Source of the DNA: Flavobacterium pokkalii
GTDB lineage: Bacteria > Bacteroidota > Bacteroidia > Flavobacteriales > Flavobacteriaceae
NCBI RefSeq assembly: GCF_014596575.1
Contig: NZ_NASZ01000018.1
Location: forward strand, 24,730 to 88,729
DNA length: 64,000 nucleotides
Direction of reading: 5' to 3'
Positions 18,048 through 28,809 of this stretch are shown here, piece by piece (within the stretch, counting starts at the first letter, position 1; each line of letters begins with the position of its first letter). Position numbers and translations under genes: made by a program. The notes below the pieces were generated by a model. It saw nothing but the letters and a program-made list of their open reading frames with translations, searched no databases and was not told the DNA's origin.

Positions 18048-19442
18048 TTATTTGTTAGAAGTTTCAATAAAATTAGTAAGATTATCATGAATGTGTTTTT
18101 GCTTAGTAATTGTATCTACCTGGACATTCGTAAGAACAACATGTTTAACAGGGAGTTCCTTTTGTCCCAAAATCTTAGACAAATATTGAGTTTTTACAGC
18201 TTTCACGTTCGTTAAATAAACATTTTCAATTGGAGTTAATTTCCTTTCAATTGTAGGAACCAAATCCCTCCATTGATACAAGACATCAGTTTCTATCCCT
18301 ACAACTCCATCTTGAATACTTCCTGCATTAATATCTTCCACATAAATATTTTTAACATAGCCTCCACGTCGTTCATTGGTTTTAATAAAAACCAAATTAA
18401 ACATTTTGGCTCTTTCTAATACCTTACAATTTTTCACATATACATTTTCAATACCTCCAGATAATTCACTTCCTACTGCTAATAATTGATGTCCATTTTT
18501 CATAGTACAATTTCGAATTACAATATTTTTGGATGGGGTATCAAGTCGCCATGCATCTTGATTCCTTCCTGATTTTACCGCAATAGCATCATCACCTTGG
18601 TCAAAAATACAGTCCTCAATTAAAACATTTTGACTCATTTCTGGATCAACTCCATCATTATTATGTCCATGAGCATATACTTTTAAATTTTGAAGAGTAA
18701 CATTCTTTGAAAGATAGGGATGAATTGTCCAAAACGGACTATTTTCAATAAATACGTCTTTCATCAAAATATTCTCACTCCTATTAAATTGAATAAACTG
18801 AGGTCTAAAATTAGCAGTATCATTCACCATTTGACGTTCTTCAACAGGCTTGTCATATGATGCTAAAAAATATAATCTTTTTAAACTATTCATATGGGGT
18901 TTTGGACGCAAAAACCATTTTGTCCAGACATCCATTTTTGCCTTTAATTTACCTTCTCCGGTAATTGCAATGTTTTTACAATTGTAAGCATAAATTAATG
19001 GCGAATAATTGTAACATTCCATACCTTCCCAAGTAGTATGAACAGCAGGTAAATAATCTTTAGGATCTTCAGAAAAAAGTAAAGTTGCTTCTTTTTCTAA
19101 ATGCAAATTAACATTACTTTTTAAATGGATTTTTTTTGTAAGCCATTCTCCTTTTGGAATCACTACTATACCTCCACCCGAGTTATTGGCCTGATCAATA
19201 GCAGATCTAATGGCCTTTGATGTCAATTCCTTATTCCCTTCGACAGCACCAAAATCTGTAATTAAAAACTGTTTACAATTACTAAAATCAGGAACAATAA
19301 TATTATCCATTTTAAACGGTGCATCCACGTTAATTTGATTCGATGATACATTAGTATATAATTTTTTGTTACAACTACACACTACTAATGCCATTACTAA
19401 AGCAAAGCCTTGCATACTAAATATCTTCCTATTTGAACTCAT
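18048..19442 (-). CDS. GH28 polygalacturonase/rhamnogalacturonase-family lipoprotein
   Basis: 464 aa. The N-terminus has a lipobox-like VVCSC, so it is probably a lipoprotein. The right-handed parallel beta-helix shows the GH28 motifs NNDGVDP, DQGDDAIAVKSG and NGHQLLAVGSE, with two catalytic Asp in the GDDA motif and one in the NNDGVD motif; a basic patch IKTNERRGG follows. GHQ in place of GHG, and the ENSPFWTIHP segment, are usual in the bacterial exo-acting or rhamnogalacturonan-active subgroup. It hydrolyses galacturonic-acid linkages in the pectin backbone. Overlap-free tight spacing to the esterase suggests translational coupling. Confidence 0.9.
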   Translation of the reverse strand: MSSNRKIFSMQGFALVMALVVCSCNKKLYTNVSSNQINVDAPFKMDNIIVPDFSNCKQFLITDFGAVEGNKELTSKAIRSAIDQANNSGGGIVVIPKGEWLTKKIHLKSNVNLHLEKEATLLFSEDPKDYLPAVHTTWEGMECYNYSPLIYAYNCKNIAITGEGKLKAKMDVWTKWFLRPKPHMNSLKRLYFLASYDKPVEERQMVNDTANFRPQFIQFNRSENILMKDVFIENSPFWTIHPYLSKNVTLQNLKVYAHGHNNDGVDPEMSQNVLIEDCIFDQGDDAIAVKSGRNQDAWRLDTPSKNIVIRNCTMKNGHQLLAVGSELSGGIENVYVKNCKVLERAKMFNLVFIKTNERRGGYVKNIYVEDINAGSIQDGVVGIETDVLYQWRDLVPTIERKLTPIENVYLTNVKAVKTQYLSKILGQKELPVKHVVLTNVQVDTITKQKHIHDNLTNFIETSNK

Positions 19443-19475
19443 TTTTTTATTCTATTCTTAATCTAAATATTATAT

Positions 19476-21566
19476 TTACTTTATTTTCCAAACCAAAACA
19501 GCCGCTGTTTCTAACTCTTTTTGACCAATCAGAATTTTAGAATTTTCTGGAAGATTGATTATCCTTTTTTTATCTGAATAATTCATGGCTATTCCAAAAC
19601 CATCGCGATATTCTACTAATATCCCTTCTGGATATGATTCTGTGAAAATATTCGCCTTATTAAAAACACGTTTAAGAACATCGTATTCTAGCTCTCCTTT
19701 TTGTGTATCAACCCCTATATAAGTAACCCAACCTTTACCAATTGCTCGATGTACTACAGCAGGTCTATCACTATAAAAATCGCCCTTATAATTAGCCCAA
19801 ACTTCTGTTCCTTTAAATGGAGAAAGAATCTCTCCCCAACTTGACCAACTAAAAGATTTATCATCTAATTTAACTTCGTCTGGAACATCTCGTGGTAACA
19901 AATCATAAAATTTAATTTTACTTCCTATCAAATCATAAATAGGTTCTGCAAATTGTGCTTCCCACAAATGACCTTGTTTATCTTGATGTCCTGTACGACA
20001 AGAAATCACAAGAATCCCGCCATTTTTGGCATAGTTAGTTAATTTTACAATTAAAGCCTTATCAATTTGTTGATAGGCTGGTACCACAAGTACTGGATAT
20101 TGTGAAAAATCAACATCTTCTCTTATAAAATCAACCGGAGCACCAAATGATTTTAAAGCTCCATAATACTTTAATACATGAGATTCGGTATCCCATTCTG
20201 TAGTTTGTTTGTTTTGATTGATTGCTACCGTATTATCTGGATTGTATAAAACAGCGGTTTTACGTTTTAGATAAAAATCAGGTATTACTGCGCCTGCATA
20301 TTCTTTTCTCAACTTTTTAATTTCCTGTGCAAATTGCTGGTACTCTAATCCCCCGGGGGTAGGTGTTACACCATCATAACTTAAGATACCATAATGATAT
20401 TGTTCATACCCATAAATCGGAGCTCGAAATCTATAAGCACATTCAAATTTACTACCACCAGCAAAAACATTCCACAACCACAAACGAACCGCCCCAGGCA
20501 ATGGTTGTGAATTAATTTTACCCCAATTTACCTGACCTGGTTGTAATTCCATAACACCGTAATCCTTAGACATAGGTCTAAAATAATCATTTGCCATAGC
20601 GATTCTAAGATAATCCCCTAGACGATATCCTTTTTTACCTACACCTTTACCTTCACCATATACCATATAGCGGGTATACGAAACAAAATCTAATTCTTTG
20701 CTTGCACCTATGTAACGAACATCATACATAGGTATGTAATTTGAAGTAATCCATTGGTTAGTTGAACATTCTTTAATTGTTCGAGCTTGATCATCTAAAA
20801 AAGTAGCTGTTTCATCATCGCAAAATCTTGTATGATCTAAAGTTTGATATAAATTGATTCCCCATTGTTTATGATTAGGAAGATTAATTTGTTCAAAATC
20901 AGAATAAGTTCCACTCCAAAAATTCGTTCCCCAGGCAGTATTTAAAGCATCTATAGAGCCATATTTATTTTTAAGCCATTTTCTAAAACGAATTTGTGCG
21001 TCTTTACCATAATCCACATTACTTCTAGGTTCATTATCAAGTTGCCACCCAATTATTCGCTTGTCTTTACCATAATGTTTAGCTAATTCAGCTATCATTT
21101 TTAAGGAATAGGAACGATAGTACTCATTGGAAAACGAAGCGTGTTGTCTGGAACCAAGATCCTCTACTGTACCTTCATAATTAGTTTTTAAAACTTCTGG
21201 ATGTGCTCTCACCAGCCAAACTGGTGGTGTAGCAGTAGACGTACATATAATCACCTTAAGATTATATTTAGCAGCCAATTCAACAGCTCTGTCCAACCAT
21301 TTAAAATCATATACTCCTTCCTGAGGTTCTAATTGAGCCCATGCAAATTCAGCAAAATGGGTAAATTCAAATCCCATTTCAGCCATTTTTTTAAAATCTC
21401 GTTCCCATTGAGTTTCGCTCCAATGTTCCGGATAATAATAAACCCCTATCTTACTTAAGTCTTTATCTAAAAAAAAGGATTGGGAGTTTTGTGCTTTACC
21501 AAAAAACGTTACGGAAAAAAACAATATAAAAGAAAAAGAAAAACTTAAAGTTGTATTCATATTCAT
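19476..21566 (-). CDS. Beta-galactosidase, GH42 family
   Basis: 696 aa with a signal peptide ending KAQ. The TIM barrel begins at GVYYYPEHW. The acid/base glutamate is in GWQLDNEPRS, and the nucleophile is probably the Glu of VMELQPGQVNWG. A trimerisation domain (about 410-620, with DVDFSQYPVLVVPAYQQ) and a small C-terminal beta domain follow, the complete GH42 layout. Unlike many GH42 enzymes it is exported. It should trim beta-galactosyl ends from galactan side chains and feed the SusC/SusD system directly upstream. Confidence 0.93.
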   Translation of the reverse strand: MNMNTTLSFSFSFILFFSVTFFGKAQNSQSFFLDKDLSKIGVYYYPEHWSETQWERDFKKMAEMGFEFTHFAEFAWAQLEPQEGVYDFKWLDRAVELAAKYNLKVIICTSTATPPVWLVRAHPEVLKTNYEGTVEDLGSRQHASFSNEYYRSYSLKMIAELAKHYGKDKRIIGWQLDNEPRSNVDYGKDAQIRFRKWLKNKYGSIDALNTAWGTNFWSGTYSDFEQINLPNHKQWGINLYQTLDHTRFCDDETATFLDDQARTIKECSTNQWITSNYIPMYDVRYIGASKELDFVSYTRYMVYGEGKGVGKKGYRLGDYLRIAMANDYFRPMSKDYGVMELQPGQVNWGKINSQPLPGAVRLWLWNVFAGGSKFECAYRFRAPIYGYEQYHYGILSYDGVTPTPGGLEYQQFAQEIKKLRKEYAGAVIPDFYLKRKTAVLYNPDNTVAINQNKQTTEWDTESHVLKYYGALKSFGAPVDFIREDVDFSQYPVLVVPAYQQIDKALIVKLTNYAKNGGILVISCRTGHQDKQGHLWEAQFAEPIYDLIGSKIKFYDLLPRDVPDEVKLDDKSFSWSSWGEILSPFKGTEVWANYKGDFYSDRPAVVHRAIGKGWVTYIGVDTQKGELEYDVLKRVFNKANIFTESYPEGILVEYRDGFGIAMNYSDKKRIINLPENSKILIGQKELETAAVLVWKIK

Positions 21567-21731
21567 AATTAAAAAAATGTATTTATAAAAATCATTAATT
21601 CAAAATAATTTTATATAAAAAAATTAGGAGTTGTTCAACATAGGAACAACTCCCAATTCCCAAACACTAACCATTAACCACTAATTATTCTTTTTTTTAC
21701 TGTCATAAAAATAAAAACGAATGCCAGTATA

Positions 21732-23426
21732 TTATTTATATCCTAAATTTTGAGGAAACTCCCCAGAATCATGATCTATAACCGATTGAGGTATCGGACG
21801 CAAAATATGAGTAGTTGTCATCTTATCTTCCATTTTTGCAAGATTATTATGTAATAAAGTACGTTCAATTAATTTTCCTGTTCTTTTTAAATCAAACCAT
21901 CTCTTATATTCTCCAGTCAATTCTCTTGCCCTTTCATCTAATATAAAATCTAAATCAACATCTGCACTAGTAATTTCAATAGCGGACTGATTTCCAGGTA
22001 TAGCAGCTCTTCTTCTTACTGTATTAATTCTTTCTGCAGCTTTACTATCATCATCGCTCATATGATAAGCTTCAGCTGCAATTAAATAAAGCTCTGACAA
22101 TCTGAACATAAAAATATCTCTAGTTCCTTTTCTATTGTTGTTATTACCATGAAAATCAGCATTAGGATCAAAAAACTTCCAAACCATAGGCCATTTGCCA
22201 GCTCCTCCAATATTATTAAAATCCTGTTTCCATGTATCATATTTATAAATATTAACATTTGGATTTGCAGCTTTAAGATCTATTTCATCTTGGGCTGTGA
22301 AATTTTCATCCCATTTAGGAAAATATACAATTAAATCACCTTTATTTATGCCTTTTGATGCATCATTGATAGTGGCATAAAATTCACTTTTAAATGTAGC
22401 ATCATAACGACTATCAATTGAGGTGTCAAATAAAGAATACAAAAACTGTGTTGGCATAAACTGTTGCTCATGATTATTATACGTTGTATTTAACCAATCA
22501 AATCCTGATTCATACAACCACAATTCCCATCCAAAAAGGACACTTTGACCATTTCCTCTAACACTTGTCCCTAATGAACCTGCATCATATTGAATCGAAA
22601 AAATTATTTCATTATTTTTCTCATTTCCTGGAGTAAACACTTCTTTAAATGTATTTAATAATGCATACTTCCCACTGTTAATTACTCCATCAGCTAAACT
22701 AGCCGCCATTGTAAAATCGCTAGAAGAGCCATACGACTTATACCCTCGTGTCAAATAAATTAGTGACAATAATGAATTAACTGCTCCTTTGGTAACCTTT
22801 CCAAACTGTTCCGGTGTAGCTAGTACATCAACTTCTGACTCTTCCAATTCACTAATGATGAATTTATAAATGTCTTCTTCAGGAATTCTATCAAAATGAG
22901 TTATAGCTCCATTAATTTCATCCTTAACTAAAGGCACATCACCAAATTGTTCAACTAATAGATAATAATTATAGGCACGTATAAACTTTACCTCTGCTAC
23001 AAGCTGCTTAATCTTATTTTCATTTAAACCATTTACATTTTTAGCTCTTGAAATTGCTGTGTTACACGTTTGAATAGCTTGATAACATCTATAATAAAAA
23101 TCAGAAACATATTGATTTTGAGCATCTAAATTTCCATATTCATTTAATTCACTACTAAAAACATCTCTGTTTTCATAAGATCCTCCAATTAATACACTTT
23201 TACCCCTTGTATATATATCAACTCCAAGACAAAATAACCAGGGATCATCCACAAAATTATTTCTCAAAGTTGCATAAGACGCATTTACCAAGGATTGATA
23301 ACCTTCACTAGTAGAAAAATAATTTTCTGCTGTAATGTTGCTTTTATTATCTTCAACCAAAAAATCTTCGCAAGAAAAATTTAATGATATAATTATAAAT
23401 AACAGTATATATTTTAATGATTTCAT
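21732..23426 (-). CDS. SusD/RagB-family outer-membrane glycan-binding lipoprotein
   Basis: 564 aa. A lipoprotein signal ends at C19 (SLNFSCED). The TPR-rich fold is shown by AEVKFIRAYNYYLLVEQFGDVPLV, LYLIAAEAYHMSDDDSKAAERINTVRRRA and ERARELTGEYKRWFDLKRTGKL, the hallmark SusD segments. It forms the lid of the SusCD glycan importer at the cell surface. It lies 12 bases after the SusC gene. A 165-base gap separates it from the GH42 gene and could hold an attenuator or internal promoter, but no clear element is seen. Confidence 0.95.
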   Translation of the reverse strand: MKSLKYILLFIIISLNFSCEDFLVEDNKSNITAENYFSTSEGYQSLVNASYATLRNNFVDDPWLFCLGVDIYTRGKSVLIGGSYENRDVFSSELNEYGNLDAQNQYVSDFYYRCYQAIQTCNTAISRAKNVNGLNENKIKQLVAEVKFIRAYNYYLLVEQFGDVPLVKDEINGAITHFDRIPEEDIYKFIISELEESEVDVLATPEQFGKVTKGAVNSLLSLIYLTRGYKSYGSSSDFTMAASLADGVINSGKYALLNTFKEVFTPGNEKNNEIIFSIQYDAGSLGTSVRGNGQSVLFGWELWLYESGFDWLNTTYNNHEQQFMPTQFLYSLFDTSIDSRYDATFKSEFYATINDASKGINKGDLIVYFPKWDENFTAQDEIDLKAANPNVNIYKYDTWKQDFNNIGGAGKWPMVWKFFDPNADFHGNNNNRKGTRDIFMFRLSELYLIAAEAYHMSDDDSKAAERINTVRRRAAIPGNQSAIEITSADVDLDFILDERARELTGEYKRWFDLKRTGKLIERTLLHNNLAKMEDKMTTTHILRPIPQSVIDHDSGEFPQNLGYK

Positions 23427-23438
23427 AAACTATATAAA

Positions 23439-26400
23439 TTAAAATTCTAAATTAAGTCCAACTAAATAAGAAGCATATCCTGTTGCTTCACCCCAAGTAT
23501 TCTGTTGCCCCCATTCTGGATCAAATCCAGGATATTTTGTAAAAATAAAAGGGTTCGTTGCTGTTGTATAAACTCTTAAACGATTAATTTTTAAACTTTC
23601 AAGAGCTTTTTTAGGCAAATTATATCCAAGTGATATGTTACCAATCCTTACAAAAGAAACATCTCTATATTGGTAGCTATTAAAATATTTACCTTTATTA
23701 CCAGGCATTGGATATTTGTTTGTTGGATTATTAGCAGTCCAATAATTTACATTCAAATTATTATAATCTCCTTCAAGAGCCATAAATGAAGAGACAAAAG
23801 TACTTGAAAGTTGCTGTCCCTGACGGGTATAAACATAAACTGAAAAATCCCAATCTTTAAACTTAAAATTATTAGTAATACTTCCTGTCCACTTTGGAGT
23901 TCGTTGACCTATAATCTTTCTATCATTAGCATCTATAACTTTATCATTATTTAAATCTTTTACCTTTATTTGTCCAGGTGTTTGACCATATTGTGCAGCT
24001 AAATCAGCTTCATTAAGTTGCCAAATACCATCGAATACATAATCATAATTTACCTGAATTGGTTTACCTATAAACCATCTATTCCCTATATCATCTTTTT
24101 TTTCACCATATAACTCAACAATTTCATTCTTGTTAGTGTCAAAAACAATGCTTGTTTCCCATGTGAAATTTTTATTTTCAATATTAACGGTATTTATTCC
24201 TAATTCTATTCCTGAATTTCTTACCCATCCAACATTATCCCATATGCTTCCCCAACCTGTTGTTTCTGGTAATTGTCTACGCATTATTAAATCTTTAGCA
24301 TCACGTCTATATATATCTAATGTACCATTTATTCTATGATCAAATAATCCATAATCAATCCCAAAATTTAATTCAGTTGTCTTTTCCCAAGTCAAATTAT
24401 AATTAGACAAGCCACTTTTATAATAAGCTGTACTAACTGTTCCTCCAAAATCATAATCTTTCGGAGAGATGTTTGATTGTGTACCATATATATCAACTGC
24501 ATCATTACCTGTTACACCATAACTCAATCTTGCTTTCAAATTATTTACAAATTGCAAATTACTCATGAAACTTTCATCAGAAATATTCCAGGCAAATGCA
24601 GCTGAAGGGAAAAAAGCCCATTTATTTCCTTCAGCTAACCTTGAAGATCCATCGTATCTACCACTAGCAGAAAATAAATATTTACCTTTATAATCGTAGT
24701 TGAATCTTCCTAAAAAGGAAAGAAGACTTCTTTGCTTGTAATCGGTAGAAGATTGAACAATATTTGCTTTTGTCACAGCATCTAAGTTATACCATTTACT
24801 ATTAAAAGGTAAACCTTTTGCTTCTTGAAATGTAGTCTCCCATTGTTCATATTGTGCACTTTGAACTGCGGTAAAACCAATTCTATGATCACCCAAACTC
24901 TTTTTATATGTTAATTGATTATCAAAAACATACCCTAATTGATCATTAACACCATAACCAGCCCAAGTGTTAGCAATCAAACCTCCTGCAGCTTTACTAT
25001 ACTGCCCAATTGAATAACCTGATCTTTCATTTACCATTTGTGGAGAAATTTGAGTACGTAAGGTAAACTCTTCACTAGGCTTGAATTGAAGATAAAAATT
25101 ACCAAATACCCTGTAGCGTTTTACTTGTCTGTTTTCACCATCGTCTTTATTTTCAAATAGAGGATTGATAACTCCATTATTTCGATATGATCTAAATCTT
25201 AAACTTCCATCTTCGTTATAAGGTACACCTACAGCTGGCATTCTATATGTAGATCTGATTGCTTCATAACTACCGATATTTTGTAAACTATATATCGCAT
25301 ATAAATTTCCTCCTGCTTCCCATTTATCAGAAAATTTTCTATCTATATTCAATCTAACGTTATAACGATTGTAATCCTGTCCTTTCACAGTCCCCTCTTC
25401 TCTTAATTGCCCCATACTTACGGCAAAAGTTCCTTTAGAATCACCACCGCTTGCTGTAATAGTATTACTTGATTGAATACCATCTCTTAACATTAGTTTC
25501 TGCCAGTTAGTATATTTTTTATTATCGATAATATCCCACTCTTCTGAAGTAAAAAAATCAGCATTTGAACGATCAGTACTCTTTCCTAAGTTTGTGAACA
25601 AATCTGTTCTCCATCTAACATATTCATCTCCATTCATCATATCCGGTAAATTATTTGGTGTTCTAACACCATAATAACTATCATACTTAATCGTAAATTT
25701 TCCTGAGGAACCTTTTTTAGTTGTAACTATGACAACACCATTTGCTCCTCTTGATCCATAAATAGCAGTTGCAGAAGCATCTTTTAATACATCAATACTT
25801 GCAATATCATTAGGGTTCAAATCTGTCAATCCTTCTGTAGTCGGAATTCCATCAACTACATAAAGAGGCGTGTTAGTATTATTAATTGAACTCAATCCTC
25901 TTACTGATATACTAAAACCACTTCCGGGTCTTCCTACGTTTTTTTGAACGTTAACCCCAGCCATCCTACCTTGCATAGCTCCTGCTACATCAGGTATTGT
26001 AGTTTTTGTTATAGTTTCAGAATTTAATGAAGTTACTGAACCTGTAACATCTTTTTTCTTTACTGCACCATAACCTATCACTACTACTTCATCCAATCCC
26101 GAAACATCGGGCAGCAATTTAATAGTAAATGTAGTCTGATCCTTAACAAAGATTTCACTTGGTTTATAACCAATATAGGAAACAACGATAACTGCATTAT
26201 TAGAAACTTTAAATTTAAAATTACCATCAAAATCAGTGCTTGTTGCATTAGTAGTCCCTTTTTCTAAAATAGAAGCTCCTGGCAAAGGCATACCATTTTC
26301 ATCTACAACTTTACCAGAAATCATTGATTGTAGTGTTTTACTACTGAGGTTTTCATTTAAAAGTTTATCTTTTACTATTACAGCATTATTATCTGTTATT

Positions 26401-26729
26401 GTAATATCAAAATTGCCATTAGCTATAGCTTTGCTTAATAGTCTATTGATATTCTCTGTGCCTTTTTTTACCTTTATATTTGGCATATTTTTAAACAAAC
26501 CCTCTTCATAAAAGAATTTATAATTTGTCTGATCCATTATTAATTCAAAGACCTGGTCAACAGTCAATATTTTGTCTTCTTCTATTTTAACCTTTGCATT
26601 TTGAGAAATCAGATTAATAGGAGAAAAAGCAAAAATGGTTGTACAACATAATAAAATATATGTTTTCATGATAAGCATTAATAGTCGCTTTCTGGAGAGA
26701 AAAAACGTATTAGTTAATTTTATTTCCAT
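23439..26729 (-). CDS. SusC/RagA-family TonB-dependent receptor with STN domain
   Basis: 1096 aa. After the signal peptide, an STN (secretin/TonB short N-terminal) domain at about 50-120 precedes a carboxypeptidase-regulatory-like domain (about 135-205), the TonB-box region DEVVVIGYGAVKKKDVTG, the plug (GRPGSGFSISVRGLSSINN, NDIASIDVLKDASATAIYGSRGANGVVIVTTKKG) and a beta-barrel ending in F. The STN domain is found in transporters that signal through FecR and an ECF sigma factor, and both are encoded upstream. It therefore both imports the glycan and triggers its own operon. Confidence 0.96.
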   Translation of the reverse strand: MEIKLTNTFFLSRKRLLMLIMKTYILLCCTTIFAFSPINLISQNAKVKIEEDKILTVDQVFELIMDQTNYKFFYEEGLFKNMPNIKVKKGTENINRLLSKAIANGNFDITITDNNAVIVKDKLLNENLSSKTLQSMISGKVVDENGMPLPGASILEKGTTNATSTDFDGNFKFKVSNNAVIVVSYIGYKPSEIFVKDQTTFTIKLLPDVSGLDEVVVIGYGAVKKKDVTGSVTSLNSETITKTTIPDVAGAMQGRMAGVNVQKNVGRPGSGFSISVRGLSSINNTNTPLYVVDGIPTTEGLTDLNPNDIASIDVLKDASATAIYGSRGANGVVIVTTKKGSSGKFTIKYDSYYGVRTPNNLPDMMNGDEYVRWRTDLFTNLGKSTDRSNADFFTSEEWDIIDNKKYTNWQKLMLRDGIQSSNTITASGGDSKGTFAVSMGQLREEGTVKGQDYNRYNVRLNIDRKFSDKWEAGGNLYAIYSLQNIGSYEAIRSTYRMPAVGVPYNEDGSLRFRSYRNNGVINPLFENKDDGENRQVKRYRVFGNFYLQFKPSEEFTLRTQISPQMVNERSGYSIGQYSKAAGGLIANTWAGYGVNDQLGYVFDNQLTYKKSLGDHRIGFTAVQSAQYEQWETTFQEAKGLPFNSKWYNLDAVTKANIVQSSTDYKQRSLLSFLGRFNYDYKGKYLFSASGRYDGSSRLAEGNKWAFFPSAAFAWNISDESFMSNLQFVNNLKARLSYGVTGNDAVDIYGTQSNISPKDYDFGGTVSTAYYKSGLSNYNLTWEKTTELNFGIDYGLFDHRINGTLDIYRRDAKDLIMRRQLPETTGWGSIWDNVGWVRNSGIELGINTVNIENKNFTWETSIVFDTNKNEIVELYGEKKDDIGNRWFIGKPIQVNYDYVFDGIWQLNEADLAAQYGQTPGQIKVKDLNNDKVIDANDRKIIGQRTPKWTGSITNNFKFKDWDFSVYVYTRQGQQLSSTFVSSFMALEGDYNNLNVNYWTANNPTNKYPMPGNKGKYFNSYQYRDVSFVRIGNISLGYNLPKKALESLKINRLRVYTTATNPFIFTKYPGFDPEWGQQNTWGEATGYASYLVGLNLEF

Positions 26730-26790
26730 AAATTTGTGCGTTATTGGTTAGTTAATAATTTAAAAATTAATTAATTGATACTGATACATT

Positions 26791-26832
26791 GAGGATAGGG
26801 GGTTATACTTTGGCGAGTTGAACTTTATCCTC
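26791..26832. promoter_or_regulatory. Inverted repeat upstream of SusC, possible control site
   Basis: GAGGATA / TATCCTC flank 28 bases in the 151-base gap between fecR and susC. This gap should hold the ECF-sigma-dependent susC promoter. The role of the repeat is not known. Confidence 0.3.
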
Positions 26833-26880
26833 TTTTTTTTATTTTTCATCTATTTCATTGGCTATTTCTTTTTTAGTTAT

Positions 26881-28053
26881 TTATTTAAGTATAATGGTTT
26901 TTCCTTTTATTTGATAATTATTAACGGAATAAGACTTCATAATTAACAATATCTCTTCAATACTTTGATTTTTATTCAACGTTCCTCTAAACTTAACCTG
27001 TTCTAAATTTTTATCTTCAAAAACTACCTCAACATCATACCATCTGGAAATTACTTTCATAATTTCCTTCAAGGTTTTTCCTTTAAAACTAAAAATACCG
27101 TCTTTCCATGAAACTTCTCCATAAACGTTAACTTCTGAAATACTTAAATCATAAGTTTTAAGATTTAAATTCGACTGCTCTGAAGGTCTTAATATATCTT
27201 TTGATTTTTCTGTTTTGATTGAAACTTTACCCTCAACTAAAGTGGTATATATATTAGATTCATCCTTATAAGCTTTCACATTAAATTCTGTCCCTAAAAC
27301 TTCTATTTCTTGAGACTTATTTAATACTTTAAATTTGGAACCTTTATGATTGGTACTTGGAGACACATCAAAATAAGCTTCCCCATAAACTAATTCCACT
27401 TTACGATTTTCTCCTTCCACAAATGAAACTGGAAACTTTAACTGAGTTTCTGAATTCAACCATACTTCTGTACCATCTGCTAAAACTAAATGAAACTGTC
27501 CTCCTCTTGGTATGGTCAAATAATTAAACAAGACCGTTTCATCTGTTTTGCTTTTTTGATTATAAACTATCTCTTCTCCATTGCTTTTTGCATTTTGAGT
27601 TTGATAAGAACTACCTTTTTCCAAAGTAACAACTGAACCATCGGCTAATGTTAATGTTGCTTTATTTGAGCCTGGAATAATCACATTATTTACGTTAACT
27701 AATTTTGGAACTCTATCATATTTATTTTGAAATAAATTGGTTTTAAAAACATAAGTTAATCCAAGAGCTAAAATTAAAATTGCTGCAGCAGTATACTTTA
27801 ACCACAATTTATTATTCAAAACAAATAGCGATTTATTATTTTGTTTCTGAATTTTTAATTCAATGGTTTTCCATGCTTTAATTTTATCATTCTTTGAATA
27901 CATCTCTAAGTCATCAATTAGTTTACTAATCTTTATTTTTTTAGAAAACGGATATTTTTCATATAAACTTTCCAATTCCGACTTCTCAGAATCTGATAAA
28001 ATTTTAAGCACCTTTTTTATTTTTAGATTCGCTATAGAAAAAATATCTTTCAT
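26881..28053 (-). CDS. FecR-family anti-sigma factor
   Basis: 390 aa. A cytoplasmic N-terminal part (about 1-80) should bind the sigma factor. One membrane helix follows (about 86-106, TAAAILILALGLTYVF), then a periplasmic FecR domain with LADGSVVTLEKGSSY, TIPRGGQFHLVLADGTEVWLNSET and a C-terminal DUF4974-like domain (GKTLKEIMKVISRWYDVEV). The periplasmic half receives the STN signal from SusC. It lies 184 bases after the sigma gene. Confidence 0.95.
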   Translation of the reverse strand: MKDIFSIANLKIKKVLKILSDSEKSELESLYEKYPFSKKIKISKLIDDLEMYSKNDKIKAWKTIELKIQKQNNKSLFVLNNKLWLKYTAAAILILALGLTYVFKTNLFQNKYDRVPKLVNVNNVIIPGSNKATLTLADGSVVTLEKGSSYQTQNAKSNGEEIVYNQKSKTDETVLFNYLTIPRGGQFHLVLADGTEVWLNSETQLKFPVSFVEGENRKVELVYGEAYFDVSPSTNHKGSKFKVLNKSQEIEVLGTEFNVKAYKDESNIYTTLVEGKVSIKTEKSKDILRPSEQSNLNLKTYDLSISEVNVYGEVSWKDGIFSFKGKTLKEIMKVISRWYDVEVVFEDKNLEQVKFRGTLNKNQSIEEILLIMKSYSVNNYQIKGKTIILK

Positions 28054-28237
28054 TCTTTTTAGTATATATTATAAGAACGACTAGGTTTTAATTAAGTACT
28101 ATTATTTTTTTTGATTTTTTTTTAAAAATTCAAAAAAATAAGCAAAATAAAATACACAAACCATAATATTACCCACCACAAGTAGATAATATAATTTTAA
28201 AAAACATAGGCGATTAAGGGAAACTATTATTGGTCTG

Positions 28238-28777
28238 TTATACCAGCAAAAAATAAATAATTGTATCAAATTCCAGAAACTGGTCTCTTAGTATTTTATA
28301 AGATTGAGATTTTAAAGTTTTTACAGTCTGAAGTTTAATTTCAAGGCAATCAGCAATTTCATTATTTTTAAATCCTTTTAAACTCAATTTAATGATTTCT
28401 TTTTTTCTGTCTGGAAGTAATTCAATCGCATCATGTAATTTACGAACAATTTCTTCTTTCAAAATTTCTTCTAAAAACAAATCATCATCTTCAATTGATT
28501 TCACAATATTTTCAGCATATTTATCTTTTACTTTATTATGCTTAATAACATCATAACATTTGTTACGAACTGATTTATATAAAAAAATCTTTAACGAAAT
28601 TTCATCAGGAAAAATATTTTCTTTTTCCCATAAACTCACAAAAACATCCTGAACTAAATCTTGACACTCATCATTTAAACCCAAAAAACGATTAGCATAT
28701 TTAACGAGTGCATCATAATACTCATCAAACATTTTTCTCAAATCACTTTTAGTGATAAAATTCTTTTCGGCTATCAA
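28238..28777 (-). CDS. ECF RNA polymerase sigma factor, FecI-like
   Basis: 179 aa. Region 2 shows YANRFLGLNDECQDLVQDVFVSLWEK (DNA melting and -10 recognition), and region 4 shows ELLPDRKKEIIKLSLKGFKNNEIADCLEIKLQTVKTL, a helix-turn-helix for -35 recognition. Paired with FecR and an STN-bearing SusC, it forms a trans-envelope switch that turns on the pectin locus when substrate is bound. It should drive the susC promoter in 26730-26880. Confidence 0.95.
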   Translation of the reverse strand: MIAEKNFITKSDLRKMFDEYYDALVKYANRFLGLNDECQDLVQDVFVSLWEKENIFPDEISLKIFLYKSVRNKCYDVIKHNKVKDKYAENIVKSIEDDDLFLEEILKEEIVRKLHDAIELLPDRKKEIIKLSLKGFKNNEIADCLEIKLQTVKTLKSQSYKILRDQFLEFDTIIYFLLV

Positions 28778-28809
28778 GATTTAATATTTTGCTTCTGAAT
28801 TAATAATTA

